Part shown: positions 15,823-31,601 of the stretch, piece after piece
Layout of the letters: the number at the start of each line of letters is the position of its first letter
How positions within the stretch are numbered: position 1 is the stretch's first letter
Origin: Piromyces finnis
Lineage: Eukaryota; Neocallimastigomycota; Neocallimastigomycetes; Neocallimastigales; Neocallimastigaceae
Length of the DNA: 64,000 nucleotides
Assembly (NCBI GenBank): GCA_002104945.1
Contig: MCFH01000005.1
Span: 919,501-983,500 of the forward strand
Direction of reading: 5' to 3'
Notes under the pieces: model-generated
Seen by the model: the letters and a program-made list of their open reading frames with translations, nothing else
What the model was told of the DNA's origin: nothing
The model's database searches: none
Program-made: the position numbers and the translations under genes

Positions 15823-18013
15823 ATGTCATCTGAACTAGTTACCTTAATAAGTTCTATGCAATATCCAGCAGAATTTGTTGAGCTTATTAAATACAAGTTT
15901 AACAATGAGGATCCAACTGAATTTTACAGAAATATAAATAATTGTCCACCAAAAGATGATGAAAAATATATTGATTTCATGTGTTATCATCTTTTAGGTT
16001 TAACTTCCAGATCTTTTGCTCGTGTTATTCAAGAACTTACACCTGAATTAAAAGATGTTGTCTGTGTCTTTTATTTAGTTTTACGTGGTTTAGATACTAT
16101 TGAAGATGATATGACCATTGAAGTTAACAAAAAAGCTGATTTATTAAAAAACTTCCATAAATTCAGTCACCAAAAAGGTAGTTTGTCAAGTTTTTTATTA
16201 AATTGAAATGTATTAAAAACAAACTCTTTTATACTTGTTAAAAAAATAAAAAAAAAAAGGAAAAAAAGGAAAAGGGAAAGAAAAAAAGAAAGAAAAAGAA
16301 AAGAAGAAAATAAAAGTTTTTAATATTATGATGAATAATAATTTGTAATTTATATTAATAGAAGTATTATTAAATTATTTATCAATAAAAAGTAAATATA
16401 AATATTTACTTCCCAATCAATAAATGTTATACTTTTTTTTATATAAAATAAGTAACATTTTATTAATCAACAAAAAAAAATAAGTTTTGTGGAGAAATTA
16501 ATAATATATATCAAAAATCTAGAAATTTCAAATTTTTATTGTTGATAAATTAATAATAATAATAATAATATATTTTCTAAATATAATTATTAGGTTGGAC
16601 TTTCACTGAAAGTGGTCCAAATGAAAAGGATAGAATTTTATTAGAACAATATGATGTTGTTATTGAAAAATTCCTTAAATTACATCCAAAGTAAGTAATA
16701 TAGATTTTATATGATTTGAAATTATTAAGAAATTAAAATTTTATTATTTTAATTTTAAATTATAAATAATATTATTTTACTCAATAATACAATATAAATA
16801 TATATATATATATATATATAATTTTCATATCAATAAAGATATCAAAAAATCATTGATAATATTTGTTTAAAAATGGGTGAAGGTATGAGTGAATTCTGCT
16901 TAAAGAAAAAACCTTCCACCATTAAGAATTATTACTTATACACTTATTATGTTGCTGGTTTAGTCGGTATTGGTTTATCTGAAATCTTCGCAGCTTCTGG
17001 ATTAGAAGATCCATCCATTGCTAAAAAGACTGATCTTTCTGATTCTATGGGTCGTTTCCTTCAAAAAACCAACATTATCAGAGATTTCTTAGAAGATTAT
17101 GAAGATGGTAGACAATTCTGGCCAGATGAAGCTTGGAAAAAATTCATCCCAGAAGGTACCGAAGGTGATATTGGTATTTTACTTAAAAAGGACTACAACA
17201 GTTTTGCTATGGCTACCTTAAACTATTTATGTATTGATGCTTTCCAACATGTTGTTGATGTTTTAGAATATCTTTCTTCCTTAAAGGATAGAACTGTCTT
17301 TAATTTCTGTGCTATTCCACAAGTAAGTAGCAATATTATAATTATTAAAAAATAATGGATTAAAGGAATATTTTCAAAAAAAAAAAAATAACATAACCAA
17401 AACTAAATAATATAACTATAATATAACAATAGCTTATGGCTATTTCTACCTTAGCTCTTGTTTTCAACAACCCTGAAATTTTCAAAACTAAGGGCGTCAA
17501 AACCAGAAAGGGCGAAGCTGTTAGAATTATAAGAAACAATCCAGATATTTCTTCTGCCACATTGACCTTCTTTAGATATATTACTATTATTCAAAGAAAA
17601 GGTAGAATCTTAGGTCATTTACCACTTGAAAAGGAAAACTTTAAACAATTAGATAAATCCATTAAAGATGTAATTTTCTATCTTATAATTATTATAATAT
17701 ATTATGTATATATTAATTAACAATTTAACTAATATTTATTTTATATTTTATTTTTTCTCTCTCTATATATATATATATTTCATATGAACTTTATCCTATT
17801 AATATTCATATATTATTATTATTATTATTATTAATTATTAATTATTAAAAACAGGTTCAAGCTTGGGTCAGAAAGAATGAAAAAGAATTAAATATGGAAA
17901 AAGCAAAAGCAAAGGCTAAAAAAGAAGATGCTTTTGCTCAATTACTTGTCACATTCATTATTGTTGGAATTATATTTTTAACTGCTTATCTCATTGATTT
18001 AATTCCTAAATAA
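15823..18013 (+). CDS. Squalene synthase (farnesyl-diphosphate farnesyltransferase)
   Basis: Joins two farnesyl diphosphates with NADPH to give squalene, at the ER membrane. Five exons, 15823-16177, 16594-16690, 16839-17322, 17433-17669 and 17855-18013, give 443 aa, the usual family length (410-445). The first aspartate motif DTIEDDMT (91-98) follows [20 protein letters not shown] (187-199), [26 protein letters not shown] (split here: [13 protein letters not shown] then [13 protein letters not shown], second Asp motif 233-237), and [14 protein letters not shown] complete the catalytic core. A single C-terminal transmembrane helix (about 418-437) is followed by a short polar end, preceded by an Ala/Lys linker. 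In gut fungi squalene feeds tetrahymanol or sterol-like surrogates because oxygen-requiring sterol steps are lacking; that pathway is inferred, not seen here. All splice joins are in frame; intron 2 ends in AAG. Confidence 0.97.
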
Positions 18014-18795
18014 ATAATTTTATAATAACAAACAGTATCTAAAAAAAAAATAAAAAAAGAAAAAATAAATCTATCAATTTTTTAACTTATATAAGAAATA
18101 ATATATTAAATAATATAAATAATATAAAAGATATAAAGATAGAAATGAAATTTTTATTCTTTTTATATTAAAAAAGGACTTCTTATATAAGAATATATTT
18201 ATTTGTTTTTGTTTTTATTTATATATATATATATATATTTTAAAATCAATAAAATAATTAGATTTCTAATTTAATAAAAAAAAAAAAAAGAAAAAAGAAA
18301 AATAATAATATATATATAGCAAATTTTTAATAATAAATACAATCATATTATTTGATTATTATATTATATTAAAAATAATAAGAAGAAGAGAAGAAAATAA
18401 AAAAAAAAAAAACTAATGACATTGTTTTTTAATCTCCCTATAAAATTATTACTAATAATATAAACATATAATATTTGTGGAACACATTATTGTAAATTAA
18501 AAAATAAAAAAAAAAAAAATAATAATAATAATAATAATAATAAAACTGTAATTTATTCTCTTTCATTCAATATTATATATTATAATTAAAAAAAAAAAAA
18601 AAATAGTGTATTTTTTTTTTTTTTTTTTTTTTTGTGCAAAATAGTAATATAGATAATTGAAAATTGTTAAAATCTTATGTATACGGAAATTACAAAAATT
18701 ATAAAAAAATATAAAATATAAAATATATTGTTTGTTTATATATTTTTACTTTTATAAAAAAAAAAAGGTATATTTTACTTGAAATTAAAATAACC
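18014..18795. other. Gap between convergent genes
   Basis: Homopolymers, AT dinucleotide runs and short (AAT)n repeats between the 3' ends of squalene synthase and the unrecognised gene. No gene seen. Confidence 0.7.
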
Positions 18796-20000
18796 TTAAT
18801 ATAAACTATCATAAATATTACCATCACAAATTTTCCAAAAATTATTGCCATTTTTAGAAGGAATAAAACGTTGATATTTTTTTTCGATACCCGGAATAAT
18901 ACGTTTCGTTTTTAATTCAGATACGTTAGAATCCCATAATGGACGTTGTTCATAAACCTCATTAATACTTAGGGCATGCCAATTTCTTCTACATTGAGGT
19001 TCAATGACTGGTAATTTCACTGAACCAGAATTTATTATATCATCCATACATAGAGGAATCAATGTAGTTGATTGTGGACTAGCTTTAATAGGTGGTGGCG
19101 GTAATATACTATTTCTTGACCCGAAACTACTTCTATTTATTTCCGATGACTTTAAAGAATCATTAAATGAAAAACTTTTATAAGATGAGTTTTTTTCTAT
19201 CATATGACTATCAATATTTTCAGCAATCTTGATTTTCTCATTAGAATCATTATAACCATCATCCACATTTTTAATATCATTATCTTGATATTTAATTATT
19301 TCCAATTGTTCTTGCTCTTTCCTTTCTTCTTCATTTTCTTCCATTATTGGTTTATTGATTATAAAAGAATTTAATGAAATATTCTCTGTATTACTTATAT
19401 CGATGGTATCATCCAATTCTAAATTATTAATACTTTTAGTATCATCGTAAATATCAGATAATAATTTTTCATTTTCATCACAATCTGATTTTTCCTTTAA
19501 AGAATCGTTGTAAAAATCTTGATCCCTGAATATAGTATTGTAAAGTTTTTCATTATGATTTAAATTATCTTTATTTTTTATTGCTTGTCGATACATATTT
19601 TCTTGGCGTTTCTTTTTATTTTTACATCGGTTTCGCATAATTTCTAAAGTTCTCTATATAATGGAAATCATTAAAAGTATATTTAATAATATTCACATTT
19701 ATTTATATTTTATTCATAGAAAAGATTTTAAATTAATATATATTACAGAAAATAAATAATTACATCCTCCGTATCCGAATTATATGATAGATTACTGTAA
19801 AGGTATTTATTACGAAATGCTTCATACGCTTCTGTTGATTTAAACACTTTAATGATTGCATTACGATTACTTATATCTGGTGGACCTAAACTTCTTCCAT
19901 AAGTATTTATATCTGTTTTTATTTTATTATTTTTTTTCGATCTCTTTTTACGAAATTCTTTCATAACCTCAATATTAATATTAATATCTTCATTCGGCAT
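18796..20000 (-). CDS. Unrecognised two-exon gene, 364-aa polar protein
   Basis: I do not recognise this protein. Exons 20000-19764 and 19653-18796 join in phase 0 (donor GTAA, acceptor TAG). The N-terminal 80 residues are basic then structured (MPNEDININIEVMKEFRKKR; ISNRNAIIKVFKSTEAYEAF). The middle (about residues 80-280) is acidic, Asn/Asp/Glu-rich and likely disordered, with a short proline run PPPPI. The last 75 residues look folded and aromatic: CRRNWHALSINEVYEQRPLW, then IIPGIEKKYQRFIPSKNG and NNFWKICDGNIYDSLY. The clean intron, the codon use resembling neighbouring genes and the conserved-looking C-terminus argue that it is real. No signal peptide or membrane segment. It is convergent with squalene synthase. 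Confidence 0.7.
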
Positions 20001-24186
<4,186 letters not shown>

Positions 24187-27100
24187 ATGTCTCAAGTAAA
24201 TTTTAAAGCTATTATAAATTCAAATATATTGAATAAATTAAAAAGTAAGGAGAAATTGAAATTTGGTAAAAAGAGTAGTGATAATTTAACTACTTCTTCA
24301 GAATCAACTTCAGATATTGCTTCATCGTTAGATACAAAGCCGGACCAAAATAATAGTGTGACATCTTCAGCTTCATTATCATCAAAGAAAATGAGTTTTA
24401 GTAAAAAAATAAAGTCATTTTCTTCAAAAGACAACTTAACTGATACTTCAGAATCCTCAACTCAAAAAGTGAAAGAAAATAAAAAGGATAAAAAAAGAAA
24501 AAAGAATGAAACTACTGGTCCATTTATTTGTTTATGGATGAAAGATAATATTCCATGTAATATAGAGTTTGAAACTGCTGAATTTCTTTATAAGCATTTG
24601 TGTGATGACCATGTTGGTAGAAAAGCAAATAATAATTTATGTTTAACTTGTCATTGGAATAATTGTAATTTCACAAAAAATAAAAGAGATCATATTACTT
24701 CTCATTTGCGTAAACATATATCATTTAAGCCATTTGTTTGCCAGGTATAAATATATTTTAATAAAATCTTTTTATATATAATATAAAAACAAAATAAAAA
24801 TATAATAATAAAAAAAATAATGATTAATTTTATTTATTCATATTCATTTATTCATTTTAAAGATTTGTGAAAGGGCTTTCAAAAGACCACAGGATTTAAA
24901 GAAACATAAAATTATTCATGAAGAAATTAGAATAAAGTTGCAGGATTTAAAGAGTAAATTATTAAATACTATATTTAAAAATGAAATATAATATAAATAT
25001 TGATTTTAAATTTTAAAATAATAATTTTTTTTAATAGATTCACCAAAGAAATATGAAATAAATATTGAAAATAGTAGATTTGAAAATAATGCAATGAATA
25101 ATGGATTTTATTCAGAAAACGACAATACAATACAGTATAAGAAATTTGTAAAGAATGAAAATTCTCCAAAACAAACTATAGGAAAAAGACCTCCAAACTT
25201 TGAAAATTTTAATATATCAAAGAGACAAGCTGACAATGAAAGTGTATTAAAACAAATTAATTATAATAATCAATCATCTTTAAATGTAGCCTCAATAAAT
25301 ATGTTTAATAATAAAGGCATCACAAATCTATCATCATATTTTAACCCTAAACCATTATTACAAATGAATAATAATCCATCATTTATTTTCACCGGTATAA
25401 ATGAAACATCCAATCACGTTTTTGGTGCTAATAATTCTAGTTTAAATACAAACACATTACCATTAACTGGTGTTAATAATAATACTAACATAAATAATAA
25501 TAATAATAATAGTAATAATAATTATACCAATAATAATAATAACAATAAAAATAATAATAATAATTATACCAATAATGAGATTAGTGTAATTAATAATTAT
25601 ATAAACAACATCGATAATAATTACAACAATAATAGTGCTATTAATAATGTTAATACTAATACTAGTACTAATACCAATACCAATATTAATACTTCTGTTA
25701 CTGCTGATACTATCACTACTACCATTCCTAATAATAATAATAATACATTAATTTTATCAACATCTGTAAATATGCCTACTATAAATAATACTACCAATAA
25801 TTGTAATTATTATAATAATATAAAGTCCATTAATCAACCTAATTCAAAATCTGGAACTCTTACCAACATCAATTCAGTTAATTCATTCTCAAACTTTAAT
25901 AATAATATAAATAATATAAATAATATAAATAATATAAATAATATAAATAATACAAATAATACTAATTATAATATAAATAATAATAGTAATTTTCCAATCG
26001 AGACTTCACAGTCACTATCTACCACAACATTTTCTAGTTCAAGTATTAATAATAATAATAATAATATAAAATTGAATTTATCATCATTTTCTTCCAATTT
26101 AGATTCATACAACAATAACAATAACAATAATAGTAATACTAATAATGCTAACATAAATAATAATAATAATAATACTAATACTAATAACAATATTAATAAT
26201 ACTAATAATACTAATAATACTAACATAAATAATAATAATACTACTACTACTACTAATAATAATACTAACATAAATAATAATCATAATCATAATCATAATA
26301 ATAATAATAATAATAATACTAACATAAATAATAATCATAATCATAATAATAATAATAATGCTAATATAAATAATAATAATAATAATAATACTAGTATTAA
26401 TTTTAATACCAATACTACTAGTAATAATTATGATAAAAATAATGAAACTTTAGACTTTGAATTTATTAATATGAATAATACTTTATTAATTAATGAAGAT
26501 ACCACCCAATTAAAAGATATAATTCAAAATAATGGAAATCCATTAAAAATTGTTGAAATATTCTTTGATAATATTATTAAAAATGAAATTCAACCATTAT
26601 ATAACTCTGAAATGCAATTTTATTTAGATTATTTAATAACTATCTTACAAGATCAAAATCTTATTAAACAACTAAATATCTTCCAAAATAGTGAAGATTT
26701 TAATAAAGTTATTAATTTCCTTTCTACTCTAAGTCAACATACAGAACAAACTCAAATTCAAGATTTTGGTTTACAAAGTATGGATATATTAAATTATACC
26801 ACAAAAGCTTCTTTGACTAGGGATAAATATGATCTTGACCTTGATGATCCAGAATTAATGAATATTGGTGTAGATGATTATTTAATTGATCTTCCTAATA
26901 ATAATCTTTTAAATCAATCAACAATGACTCAACCCGTACTACCAAAGCTTGAATTTGTTTCTCAACCAGTATTTAATCCATGTGAAGAAATTATTGATGA
27001 AATTATTGATGATAATGACGGTAACATAAATCGTTATGATACTGTAGTTGGCATGAATAAAACCAATGTGAATAGTAACAGTAGCGTTATGGGTATGCTT

Positions 27101-28165
27101 TCACCCCAAGGATATACCAGTAGTGAAGAAACAAATTTGGCTGGTAATTCACCACTCTTTATGGACAGTATGAAATCTTCCTTCCCATTAACACCTCCAC
27201 CTCAACAAGTCCCATATAAAACTAATATCAATACTACCAATTCTCTGTATACCGTTAATAACTTTAATTCAATTCCTAGCTATAGTAATGTAAATCCAAT
27301 AAAAATGGAAAGTATGGATAGTTTTAACGAATTAGATAAATATCAAAAGGGAAGATACCGTATTGTACGTGATAGTAATGATGAAAAACCCACTGTTCAA
27401 CTTGTTCTTAATAATCATCGTGAAAACTACACTCAAACCATGGATAATCTCATGAATAACTATATTACACTTAATGCTGCTCAATCCAAAAATACAGGTG
27501 TATCCTCCACTTGTAATAAAAATGCTGATTCTTCCTCTTCTGCTAAAACTATGTCAACACAATCTGTTGTTATTAAACGCGAAGAATATAATAATAGTCA
27601 TTCTGATAACAGATCAAACTACTTTAATTCAGATATTAATTATAATACTGAAAGAAAGAATTGCCCATCCACAAGTCCATCCGATAATAAAATTAGTTTT
27701 AATGGTCCTCAACGTTGTCAACAACAACCTCAATCCCAAGGCCAATCCCAACCACCACCACTCCAACAACAACAACAACAACAACAAAATAACAATTATC
27801 CACCAAATTATCGTAATTATAATAGTGCCAGTAAGAATAATTCTATTCGTAATTTAGTGAATGGTTATGCAAAGAATGAAGCAGAGTTAGAACAAATGCA
27901 AGATAAATTTAAAGAAATGTCACTTTCAAAATCAAAGTTTAATCCTTCCATTCAAAATAACAAGACAGATCATCCTAATCATAATAGCAGCAGTAATAAT
28001 AAGACAAGCAATAATCATCAAAATCAAAATGGTTCAATAGTCTCACAAAATCAAAATGAAAAAATGGAAGAGCACAAAATGTTTATTCAACGATTAATGC
28101 TTATATTAAGGCAAACTAGAATTCAAATTCCAAATTTATTATTATCACCCACTTTACCATCCTAA
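24187..28165 (+). CDS. PacC/Rim101-type C2H2 zinc-finger transcription factor
   Basis: Exons 24187-24744, 24863-24953 and 25038-28165 give 1258 aa. PacC/Rim101 factors mediate the fungal response to ambient pH in the nucleus, usually after proteolytic activation. Finger 1 uses C115, C124, H137 and H142 ([12 protein letters not shown], as in PacC). Finger 2 uses C155, C160, H173 and H177 within the near-invariant [11 protein letters not shown] and [12 protein letters not shown]. Finger 3 spans the first intron, C185, C188, H201 and H205, with [12 protein letters not shown]. The first 110 residues are Ser/Lys-rich. From about residue 368 to 684 the protein is an Asn/Thr-rich low-complexity tract encoded by AAT/ACT repeats, followed by folded-looking segments and a Gln tract near 27765. 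The whole C-terminal 1000 residues lie in one exon. The finger call is firm; orthology to PacC rather than a close paralogue, and any cleavage site, remain inference. Intron 1 ends in AAG. Confidence 0.9.
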
Positions 28166-28741
28166 TATAAATCATTCCTTTTTTTATTTTTATAAATAAT
28201 TTTTCTTTTATTATTAGTTTTTATTCATCTATATCTATATTTATATATTTTTTCCAATTACTTTTTATTTTCTATATATATTTTAATTAAATTTTTATTT
28301 TCAATTTTATACTACTGTATAAAATAAGTAAGAAGAAAGTGAAATAGAATAAATATAAATAGAATGTACATAAGTTTTTTTTTTTTTTTCAAATTAAATT
28401 ATATTTAATTATTATTCTTTTACTATTAGAATGGGAATAAATATTAACTCTTAATATTTTATAAAAATTTTATTCATTTCTTGTAAAAATTGATAAAAAA
28501 AAAAAAAAAAAAAAAATTAATTTTTCTTTTCCCATAATATGTATTTATATAATCTATTATTGTATTAAGGATCAATCAATGAAACAAACAGACAAATAAA
28601 CAAATATAAAATAAATAAAAATTTTATAAAAAAAAAAAAAAAAAAAATTTATTTATTGTTTTTACTTGGGTTTAGTTTTTTAAAGTAGAAAAAAGTATTT
28701 TGTCTTTAAGAGTGGTTTATTTCAATGAATTTGGAAAGACT
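28166..28741. other. Downstream of the PacC-like gene
   Basis: AT-rich DNA with two poly(A) runs near 28497 and 28630, ending at the target site of the LINE insertion that follows. No gene seen. Confidence 0.6.
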
Positions 28742-30671
28742 ATGCCTAGTCTATCTAGGATGTTCTTTTTCTCCTATTCTATTTAATCTCTTCATCAATG
28801 ATTTTTAAACAAATGTGAAAGGCTTGGCGTTAGCTTAGGAAATAAAACGTTGCTGTGGTAGCCTTTTCACTGATGACATTGTTCTGATTACTCCTAGCAA
28901 GAAGAACCTTCAAAAAAATGCTCAATCTAATCCTTAATTGGGCTAATTTAAATGAAAAGTCTTTTGGAATAAACAAATGTGCAACTATTGTTGTTAAACC
29001 TATCAACTTTTAATAGATCCCCTAGTGATGTCGACCCAACATTTTACATCGGTATGTACTCGATTCCAAAGGTTTCTTACTATACTTATCTTGGAATCCC
29101 ATTCGACGAAAGATCTTTCTCTGACTCCTATTCTGTCTACTATGTACAAAAAAAAAAAAAAGTTCAGACATCTTTATTCTCTTTTAAGAGCTTCCTCACT
29201 AACAATTGTGGTCGTATTGGCTTAAAAAATAGAGTCATTCATTCCTTTATTTTAATCAAAGTCTCTTATTATGCTCCTTTACTTGGTTCTAACAAAAATA
29301 GAACTCGCAGAGTCCAATCTCTTATCAATACTGCTGTTTTATGGAGTGTCAGTAGCTTTCACAATAAAAGTCTTACAAAGATTTTGTTTTTGAACGAAAT
29401 TCATTTATTAGTCTGTATGCTCTTACAAGAGATATGAAGATTCCTACCCTTTTAGGTATTTGTGCTGCGCAACAAGTGAAATGCTTTGTTAAATGGAGAA
29501 AATCAAATTGTATTATTAAAGATCTCGTCCGATCTGTTCCTCCCATGTCTCATTACTCTTGGGTTAAAGAGTCTTGTTCACTTCATAAGAAGCTTACGAA
29601 AATAAATATTAAAAGTACTAGAGATATTAGAGAATATTATTGGAATAATAGTAGCCTAAATAATGGAAGTCAAGCCATCAGATATACTAACAATAAATTC
29701 CTTAATTCAAATCGCCTAATGCATATCGGTCTCAACAAACCTCCCTTAAATTTAGGAATTACCTGGATTATTCGTATTCGATGCGGTTATGAATACACTA
29801 CCCGAATTGCTATTGCCAGTAATAGAGTTACTCCTGGCTGCCCTCGTGTTTGTCCATGTTGCGGATATGACGAACAATCTTTTTACCATTGGATATTAGA
29901 ATGTTCTGCATTCTCTGAGTACAGAACTTCTTCACTTAGCTTTCTTGACAACCTTTTTACCCTTTTTTAAAATAAATATAAGAATTAATTTATCACATAC
30001 TTACTCCCTGAAATGCAAGTAAGAAAAATAATTTATAACTATATTTTTACGTTCCTTCTTGGTGGAACTTTAGCTTATGATGAGCTACAAATCGATAAGG
30101 CGGAACAAACACATTTGAATGAACAGCTTTACAGTTCATCGGGGTCTCATGTTCCATAGGTAGAGGGCCTCGCGGCTTTTCTTACTAAAACAATCCCTAT
30201 CATTAGTAGCTCTATGAAGCTACTTTTTGATAGGTTTAGTAAGACACCTAACGTAATCAAGAGCGCCGACGTCGTACCGATATGGCAAAAGAACATTCTC
30301 AGTGTTCCGTACACAGAGTTCAATGTTAGTATTTCTTCGAATGAAAAACATTACGAACTCATGGGAGAGTTTATCGGACACCACACTATCATATCTGATA
30401 TTACTTCTTTTTTTTATTTCATTTAATTTATTAGGTAGGGACCAATCCCACACAGTACAAATTGCAGAGTTCATTGAACTTTTATGCAACTTGAATAATT
30501 ATTTTATATTATTTTATATTTATATTTTTATTTATATATATTTTATTATTTTTATTCAATATGTATTATCACCTAATATTATGTAATATCACAAATTAAA
30601 TAAATAGATAAAAGATGTGTATTCTCTTCCTAGTCTAAAAAAAAAAAAAAAAAAAATGCCTAGTCTATCTA
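28742..30671 (+). mobile_element. 5'-truncated non-LTR retrotransposon (LINE copy A) with target-site duplication
   Basis: The 16-bp duplication ATGCCTAGTCTATCTA stands at 28742-28757 and 30656-30671; the second copy follows a poly(A) tail of about 20. The insert (28758-30655) starts inside the reverse transcriptase domain (G-C-S-F-S-P-I-L-F-N-L-F-I-N-D), followed by LFTDDIVLIT, the catalytic motif normally xxDD. Downstream frames at 28979-29437 and 29434-29970 encode the thumb region (SYYTYLGIPFDE, SYYAPLLGSNKNR) and the terminal zinc motif CPRVCPCCGYDEQSFYHWILEC. The 3' coding part continues to FTFLLGG. Stop codons and frame changes break the frame, so it is inactive. It is related to copies B-D below but clearly diverged from them. 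Confidence 0.9.
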
Positions 30672-31057
30672 TAAATTATATAAATATTCACAAAGGGAAA
30701 AGGAAAAGGAGAAAGAGGGATAATGATAATAATGAATTTTTATTAGAGTTTATCCTTAGAATGACTATAGATATAATATAATACTATTTTTCCTTTTTTT
30801 TTTCTTTTTAATTTTTTTCTTCTTATTTTATCAAAAAAAAAAAAAAAATAAAAAAATAAAACTGTAACTTTTAATTCATATTTTTTCAACTATATATAAT
30901 AGGCAGTAAATAAAGATATATATTTTTTTATTCACAATGAAAATTTAAAACTTTATCTTTTTTTTTTTTAACTCTTAAAATTATCAAAAATAATATTTTT
31001 TAAATGATTTCTTTTTTTTTATTTTTAAAACCAAAATCTGTTTTTACAGAATTTAAG
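30672..31057. other. Intergenic between LINE A and SINE 1
   Basis: AT-rich with poly(A)/poly(T) tracts. Nothing else seen. Confidence 0.6.
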
Positions 31058-31065
31058 ATTGAATT

Positions 31066-31102
<37 letters not shown>

Positions 31103-31601
31103 TTCCGAGTGCATTTCTCCCATCGATCAGAGTTAGCTCCAATGGTGGTTCTTAGAGAAACGTTGGCTCATTCCTATTGCTAGGTGGTTGTGACCCTCCT
31201 GGTCTGTCATACTGTTTCTTCAGCTTCGACGCTCACTTAATCCATGTACATTAGATGCATGTCGTTGTACGATATTTCACAACTACAATGCTAAGCCTCT
31301 TATAGTCAATTTGATCACGTGTCAACCGCCCCCTAATGTTTACACTTAAATTGATTAAGGAATATTATGTGTTTTTGGCATAGCCTAAGTCACCACTTAT
31401 TAAGTTCTAATTTGGAATGTACCATGTACACTAGACCCTCTCAGGCCGGCTAGACGAGTGTTATTATCATAGTAGTAAATTAGAAAGTTCATTTATACTT
31501 ACCTGAATATCATAACCCAACCCATGGCAAACCCAGTGGGAAAATCCACAGGCACTGACATCTGCGGGGTCGAACCAGAAGCCTTATGTATTGAATTATC
31601 C
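31058..31601 (-). mobile_element. SINE copy 1, 5'-truncated, minus strand
   Basis: The target-site duplication ATTGAATTATCC lies at 31058-31069 and 31590-31601. Between them is a 30-nt poly(T), the reverse complement of a 3' poly(A) tail (31070-31099), then about 490 bases of unusually GC-balanced DNA. It is nearly identical to copy 2; I found one substitution in the shared part (31162). On the minus strand the head keeps the B box GGTTCGACCCC but stops within the tRNA-like anticodon arm, so the A box is lost. This is the 5' truncation expected from target-primed reverse transcription. Confidence 0.88.

Noticed and set aside
25966-26344. Minus-strand Leu/Val- and Ile-rich frames
   Set aside because: Antisense of the Asn-rich tract of the PacC-like gene.
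24187-28165. Slime mould (Dictyostelium) origin, suggested by AT-richness and Asn tracts
   Set aside because: PacC-type fingers and an Msg5/Pmp1-type phosphatase are fungal, and PACRG needs a flagellum, which Dictyostelium lacks.
30220-30489. Minus-strand 89-codon frame
   Set aside because: Antisense to the 3' coding part of LINE copy A.
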